From a virus, in the IMG/VR virus record IMGVR_UViG_3300020190_000033, positions 1-64,000 of that record: DNA of 64,000 bases, one strand, 5' to 3'. Below the pieces are notes generated by a model, which had not been told where the DNA came from, searched no databases, and was given only the letters and a program-made list of their open reading frames with translations. Both the position numbers and the translations under genes were made by a program. Below are positions 60,232 through 64,000 of the stretch, piece after piece (position 1 is the stretch's first letter; the number at the start of each line of letters is the position of its first letter).

Positions 60232-60384
60232 ATGACGGAAAAAAAGACGAAGAGAGAAGAAAAGAAGCTGAAGTACCTAGCCAAGTTAGAACAGCTAAGG
60301 GAAAAGGAAAGATTGTTATTGGAGTATCTAGCTTGGCTAGAGAGGAATAACCCACCAATCATCAAAGGCACCGATGTCGATTAG
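60232..60384 (+). CDS. hypothetical small coiled-coil protein
   Basis: About 50 residues, nearly all a single charged helix (KKTKREEKKLKYLAKLEQLREKERLL in pattern), with a short polar end. ATG 60232 is the most likely start; ATG 60208 is possible, and neither has a strong ribosome site. It overlaps the end of the convergent GIY-YIG gene by 48 bases. Low-confidence gene. Confidence 0.42.
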   Translation: MTEKKTKREEKKLKYLAKLEQLREKERLLLEYLAWLERNNPPIIKGTDVD

Positions 60385-60687
60385 TTCATAGATGTCATCG
60401 GGGATATAAGAGACGCAATCATGGGAGAACCATTCTCCGCTGAGACGGAAATCTTTTAGATGTTCATGTAGGTAGCGTTCTCTCCACGCCCAACCCTGAA
60501 AGAAGGCTATGAGACGCAGTTCTTCGCCATTCCCTGTTTGTAGTTCTCGTATGCGTTTATGTGGGTCTTTAGCCCGACCTATTTTGATGTGTCCCGTCTT
60601 ATGAGATTGGATAAAATAAAGGTAGTCAGAGCCTTTTTTTTGAATTTGTCTTTGTAGGTGCAGGGATTTTAGGATATTTGAGTCCAT
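60337..60687 (-). CDS. T5orf172/MUG113-type (GIY-YIG superfamily) nuclease domain protein
   Basis: A 116-aa protein. DYLYFIQSHKTGHIKIGRAKD and KRIRELQTGNGEELRLI, then ERYLHEHL...LSGEWF, follow the T5orf172 layout: tyrosine pair, IKIG-R, a helix with Arg and a C-terminal W-F. Many phages carry such proteins; some act as DNA nucleases. It starts just after the helicase stop, so it may be a mobile insertion into the replication operon. Confidence 0.76.
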   Translation of the reverse strand: MDSNILKSLHLQRQIQKKGSDYLYFIQSHKTGHIKIGRAKDPHKRIRELQTGNGEELRLIAFFQGWAWRERYLHEHLKDFRLSGEWFSHDCVSYIPDDIYELIDIGAFDDWWVIPL

Positions 60688-60690
60688 GCT

Positions 60691-62241
60691 TCAGAGGTCT
60701 TCCATGAGGTCTTCGAGGGGGTCTTTTTCTTTCTTAGAGGATTTGGGATTGGGCTTTTGATTATTTTTAGGTTTAGGGGAAGATTGAAACTGAAGGGGCA
60801 TATCGAGGATACGCCCATAAGGCCAGGCGACCTGAGCTTCAAACTCTTCAAATGGAGCTTGATCACGAGACTTCAGACATTGGTATTTGATGCAGGACTT
60901 TTCCTTCATATCATCACCGAACCAATTGGAGATGACCACATCTGCGGAGCGTTCGGCTTCGTTTGCATAGCTAAGGTGTGTGAGGTTGTAAGAACCACCA
61001 TTCTTCTCTGCGGCTTTATAACCTTCACGGCTAATCTGAAACAGACAAAGGATAGGGACACCTTCTCCTTTGTTGAAACCCAAAGCGGTCTTCTTCAGAT
61101 CACGGATAACTTCATTCAATCTATCCGTAGTACTCGACACCCATTTACGAGGAGAGAGCAAAAGGGCATGGTCAACCACGATCATTTTAACAGGTTCGCT
61201 TTGTGCCAAAATCTCTGCTTTTGTGCGGAGGTTTTCCACCGTGAAATCGAGCGTGTTGGGATCAGCTACCTCAAAACGGATACTGCCGTAAATACCCTCT
61301 TTAACACCCTGATCAAGGTCTTGCGTAACATCACGCAAAAACGCTTCTTCATCAGGGGTCAATAAGCCCGTCTTGATGCGTTGAGGGTCTATTCCTACAT
61401 CAGGGTTCTGCGTCTGTTGGATACCTAGAGCCATGCGTTTTGCTCTAAATTTGGGGTGCATGGAGTGGTAGATGTACAACATTCTACGACATTGATTGTA
61501 GTGCATCTCAAGCGAAAAATATATCGTGTTTGTTCCACCATATACGGCTTGGTTATAAACCCAATTCATAGCTGATGTGGACTTCATGTGTCCTGTAAAC
61601 GCGGCTAGTATATACAATTCCTTCTTTCTAAACCCACCCAATGCAGAGTCAATAATGGATAGTCCTGTAATGGGTAGTTTTTCGACCTTTACATCTTTGG
61701 CTCTCTGATATTCCTCCCAAAAGTCAGCACTATCTGATAGAGCTTCCCCACCGAGACTTCCACCAAAAGTCGGCGTATTAATTTTCCCTATCTCAGATAC
61801 AAGGAAGTTGCTTGCATCTCTAGCCCCTTTCAGGAGCCTTTTCTTCTTCCCCCCATCTTCTTTCACCTCTAGCCCCGACTTGGCGATGGTTTTAGCTTCT
61901 GCCATAGCTGTAGCTAGTTGTACTTGTCGAGCCTCCTCCACCTTACGCTCCACCTCCAACATAAAGTCCCCTCTATACAAAGGGGCGGAAGTGGCTAACT
62001 GCGTGACCTTATCTACTTCATCAAAGCCTTGATTGGCATTGAAGTGATCAATAAGTGTCTCTTGTGTGGGCAGATGCCCATGTATCCGTACAAAGGTTTG
62101 GATAAAATCATAAATATTGGTCTCGGCAGGGTCGGGGAAAACATAAATGCTTCCCCTGAGAGAACAATAGCTCTGAAACATCAGATTAGTGTCGTCCCCA
62201 ACTCTTGGGTCGGGAAGGATACTTCTTAAGATTTTACTCAC
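60691..62241 (-). CDS. DnaB-like replicative helicase
   Basis: A 516-aa protein of typical DnaB length. The RecA-type core starts near residue 188 (LPITGLSIIDSALGGFRKKELYILAAFTG). The P-loop reads AFTGHMKST with K220 but Met219 where the GK glycine is usual. IYFSLEMHYNQCRRML follows as in DnaB, and MIVVDHALLL is Walker B. The C-terminal third is proline-lysine rich after the core. It unwinds DNA at the fork with the primase. It overlaps the upstream gene (GTGA), giving coupled expression of a helicase-loader-like pair. Confidence 0.84.
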   Translation of the reverse strand: MSKILRSILPDPRVGDDTNLMFQSYCSLRGSIYVFPDPAETNIYDFIQTFVRIHGHLPTQETLIDHFNANQGFDEVDKVTQLATSAPLYRGDFMLEVERKVEEARQVQLATAMAEAKTIAKSGLEVKEDGGKKKRLLKGARDASNFLVSEIGKINTPTFGGSLGGEALSDSADFWEEYQRAKDVKVEKLPITGLSIIDSALGGFRKKELYILAAFTGHMKSTSAMNWVYNQAVYGGTNTIYFSLEMHYNQCRRMLYIYHSMHPKFRAKRMALGIQQTQNPDVGIDPQRIKTGLLTPDEEAFLRDVTQDLDQGVKEGIYGSIRFEVADPNTLDFTVENLRTKAEILAQSEPVKMIVVDHALLLSPRKWVSSTTDRLNEVIRDLKKTALGFNKGEGVPILCLFQISREGYKAAEKNGGSYNLTHLSYANEAERSADVVISNWFGDDMKEKSCIKYQCLKSRDQAPFEEFEAQVAWPYGRILDMPLQFQSSPKPKNNQKPNPKSSKKEKDPLEDLMEDL

Positions 62242-62960
62242 GATAACCGCACTCTCTTATGTGTCGCCTCAGGTAAAGCATAAGTGCTAGCCGAGGGCTC
62301 ATTGGATAACCCCTGTACCCTTGTGGTTGGGGTTATCTGCTCATTGATGCTTAAACGAATCCGTTCCCATCCACTTATAGTATCCTCCACAGCACGGCTC
62401 CATGAGAGATGTCCCTCTTGAAGGGGCTTCGTGGGCTCTTCTACTATCCAAGTCGGCTTGTGTAAATGATTACGCAACTCAATTGTCTCGACTAACACCT
62501 CTGACATTGCAGAGTTCCTTGCCCTTTTCACACCCAAACGGATAATAAGTAAATGCGGACTCTCAGCTAAGTCCTCAAGGGAAGAAACCATCAAGTCCCT
62601 TTTGTAATCGGGATCGGCTATCTCTGAAGAGTTTAAATTCGCTAACCAAGCTGACATAAGCGTAGCATCATTTACTACCTTCACAAACGCTTGTGGTTTA
62701 CGCCAATCAGCAAGCGATGACCTAAGTGATACCTGCAACGCGGGTATCTCGGCATTGATCAACAAACACTCATCTATCTTGCCGCACAACATAGATTTCT
62801 TTTTGATCGGAACCTTGGATAAGTTCGTCCACGCCTTTTCCGCTTGTTGATCTAATGCCCTATTGAACACACACTCGCATTGGATAGCCCTTGGTATCCC
62901 ATAAGCCCCCTCTTCGGTTTGTGTGTATCCAAAACCATTACACTTCTTACAAGTCGTCAT
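62238..62960 (-). CDS. zinc-finger protein coupled to the helicase (loader-like)
   Basis: A 240-aa protein. N-terminal C4-KK-C7...C28-E-C30 is a compact zinc site (CKKCNGFGYT resembles DnaJ-type fingers). The middle contains beta-helix units (AESPHLLIIRLGVKR, ELRNHLHKPTWIVEEP) in the order expected for the sensor part of a DnaC/AAA+ fold. There is no Walker A, so ATP binding is doubtful. It overlaps the helicase start by four bases. By position it is a helicase loader or accessory factor. Confidence 0.66.
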   Translation of the reverse strand: MTTCKKCNGFGYTQTEEGAYGIPRAIQCECVFNRALDQQAEKAWTNLSKVPIKKKSMLCGKIDECLLINAEIPALQVSLRSSLADWRKPQAFVKVVNDATLMSAWLANLNSSEIADPDYKRDLMVSSLEDLAESPHLLIIRLGVKRARNSAMSEVLVETIELRNHLHKPTWIVEEPTKPLQEGHLSWSRAVEDTISGWERIRLSINEQITPTTRVQGLSNEPSASTYALPEATHKRVRLS

Positions 62961-63037
62961 CTACGCCTCCTTTTGTGCGTGTCCCTTCGCTTCATTATAG
63001 ACCTACACCCCACCTGCTCTATCATTTATCGCTCCCT

Positions 63038-63134
63038 ACCAAAAGATCATTATTTTTCTTCTTGCCGAATAGATACCCCCCATACCTTTTGCGATAGTTT
63101 ATTTATATCCCCTCCAAGTCATCAATGGATAACC
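63038..63134 (+). repeat. 97-base direct repeat, copy 1 (leader of the gene at 63153)
   Basis: Identical to 63904-64000 except one base (A at 63096, T at 63962); the second copy runs off the window. It ends 18 bases before the start codon and contains AGTTTATTTAT. Confidence 0.92.
63096..63106 (+). promoter_or_regulatory. AGTTTnTTTAT element within the repeated leader
   Basis: AGTTTATTTAT, 46 bases before ATG 63153, in the conserved part of the duplicated leader. Confidence 0.45.
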
Positions 63135-63152
63135 CTTATGGAGACCAGGATC

Positions 63153-63887
63153 ATGATAAGAAGAACCAAGATGTTTAGAACCGCATCCTCATCAGATTTT
63201 ACTGCTATTGGCTATGGGTCAGACGCTCGGTCTGTATTCCGTGAACTTGTACAAGATGCTCAAGATGACTATGGTAGCGGCGGAAATACGGGAACTATTG
63301 CTGAAAAGGATAGCTATAAGATAGTTGCGGAGCCTATGACTCAAGCCCAAGCATATAAATACGCAGATCAACATATAAGTGAATATGACAAGTATGGTCC
63401 CGCAGGTTGTATTCCCATAGTTGAATCAAAGGTTGTTGCACAGAAAGAATTTGAGGTTAAAGTTAAAGCAAAGACTAGAGAGGAGGCAATGAATATTGTT
63501 TCAGAACAGCTCAAAACGGGGCAAAAGCGAGCTGGCACCACAATAGAAGTTAATTTTACTAATGTTACTATGACAACACCCGCAAGCAAAGGAACAGTTG
63601 ATGGGTCGCCATCAACTGTTGGCACCAAATACATGATTGAGGGGTGGGAGGCACATCCAAGGAAGTTTTCGACAAAGCGAGAAGCTATTGAACATTATAT
63701 GGCGTTTGCGGGAAGCCCAAGTTGGGATAATAGACCTTGTACCTTAGTGAAGGTGGAATCGCTAACTGTATTATCTTATGTGCCTTCGGCTAAACTCCCT
63801 ACTTTTACTTTAAAAGGAAAAAGGGTTCAAGTCATCTTAGATACAAAAATTAAGGGGTTTTTGTTCTTTGGTTGGGCAGCAGATTAA
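63153..63887 (+). CDS. hypothetical protein with RTAS N-terminal motif
   Basis: A 244-aa protein; GGAGA lies upstream of ATG 63153. The N-terminus MIRRTKMFRTASSSDFTAIG contains RTAS like the tagged proteins, then a helical part (residues 30-60), a beta-alpha region (FEVKVKAKTREEAMNIVSEQL) and a second such unit (KYMIEGWEAHPRKFSTKREAIEHYM). It may be virion-associated. The same leader is repeated at the window end, so a paralogous gene probably follows. Confidence 0.72.
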   Translation: MIRRTKMFRTASSSDFTAIGYGSDARSVFRELVQDAQDDYGSGGNTGTIAEKDSYKIVAEPMTQAQAYKYADQHISEYDKYGPAGCIPIVESKVVAQKEFEVKVKAKTREEAMNIVSEQLKTGQKRAGTTIEVNFTNVTMTTPASKGTVDGSPSTVGTKYMIEGWEAHPRKFSTKREAIEHYMAFAGSPSWDNRPCTLVKVESLTVLSYVPSAKLPTFTLKGKRVQVILDTKIKGFLFFGWAAD

Positions 63888-63903
63888 GTGCTGTTTATGC
63901 AGC

Positions 63904-64000
63904 ACCAAAAGATCATTATTTTTCTTCTTGCCGAATAGATACCCCCCATACCTTTTGCGATTGTTTATTTATATCCCCTCCAAGTCATCAATGGATAACC
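63904..64000 (+). repeat. 97-base direct repeat, copy 2 (truncated by the window edge)
   Basis: The copy of 63038-63134 starts 17 bases after the preceding stop and reaches the end of the window, so the full repeat may be longer. It is expected to lead a second gene. Confidence 0.9.
63962..63972 (+). promoter_or_regulatory. TGTTTATTTAT element in the second leader copy
   Basis: The only base that differs between the two leader copies falls in the first position of this element (A to T). Confidence 0.4.

Noticed and set aside
60757-61365. 202-codon plus-strand frame opposite the helicase
   Set aside because: The helicase is well supported on the other strand, and this frame lacks a ribosome site and any protein-like motif order.
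62880-63152. Long upstream extension of the frame of the gene at 63153
   Set aside because: It crosses the duplicated leader and the start of the minus-strand zinc-finger gene; the ATG at 63153 has a good ribosome site.
1-64000. tRNA genes, rRNA, integrase, attachment sites or insertion sequences
   Set aside because: I found no cloverleaf with CCA or TPsiC-like patterns, no tyrosine or serine integrase (the tyrosine enzyme at 55697 is TopIB by its motifs) and no terminal inverted repeats with a transposase.

Overview
The window is about 64 kb of a large tailed double-stranded DNA phage (Caudoviricetes) and carries no host genes. The evidence is a contractile-tail baseplate and fibre cluster in W-J-I-fibre order, a phage-style replication set (DnaB-like helicase, TOPRIM primase, ATP-dependent ligase, type IB topoisomerase, thymidine kinase), two sigma-like factors, two soluble lytic transglycosylases, HNH and GIY-YIG type nucleases, and very dense coding with ATGA/GTGA overlaps. 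The gene content suggests a large genome of which this is a part. I cannot name the host from sequence. I see no tRNA, rRNA, CRISPR array or insertion sequence, and no gene-free stretch over 300 bases.

Layout. 1-6156: accessory and regulatory genes. These are the end of a Dam-type adenine methyltransferase running off the left edge, a PD-(D/E)xK-like nuclease, a large HExxH protein, a SpeD homologue, a HARE-HTH plus Mrr endonuclease and a divergent sigma-like protein. 6342-36561: the tail, baseplate and fibre block, all on the + strand, including proteins of 1100, 2453, 1059, 1863 and 1727 aa. 36558-49630: mixed strands, with a second HExxH protein, two transglycosylases, thymidine kinase, a sigma factor, a primase, a DNA ligase split by a frameshift, a DNA methyltransferase and many small genes. 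49671-58902: small virion-like proteins (including three tandem paralogues at 51205-53298), a membrane protein and topoisomerase IB. 58892-62960: a minus-strand replication module (helicase, zinc-finger partner) interrupted by HNH, HTH and GIY-YIG genes. 63153-64000: a gene with an RTAS-type N-terminus, flanked by a 97-bp direct repeat of its own leader.

Regulation visible in the sequence. Two families of upstream element recur. One is GTATCCCA followed about 35 bases later by GTGAGAGATA or a hairpin; it lies before six genes, mostly DNA-metabolism or regulatory ones. The other is AGTTTnTTTAT, before virion and other gene clusters. The phage also encodes two sigma-like proteins, so phage-specific promoter classes are a reasonable inference. 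Many start codons are preceded by short perfect hairpins, several of them nested, with the Shine-Dalgarno in the loop or 3' arm. The pentamer GGATA/TATCC is about fourfold enriched in hand-counted samples, on both strands and in all frames.

Most notable: the recurring promoter and nested-hairpin leaders, the GGATA enrichment, a family of small proteins sharing an MRRTAS...RIARLER N-terminus (one broken by a probable quasipalindrome-templated +1 insertion), a possible phage-borne nuclease/methyltransferase pair at the left edge, a SpeD homologue with intact pyruvoyl chemistry, a thymidine kinase that has lost its zinc cysteines, and the split ligase.
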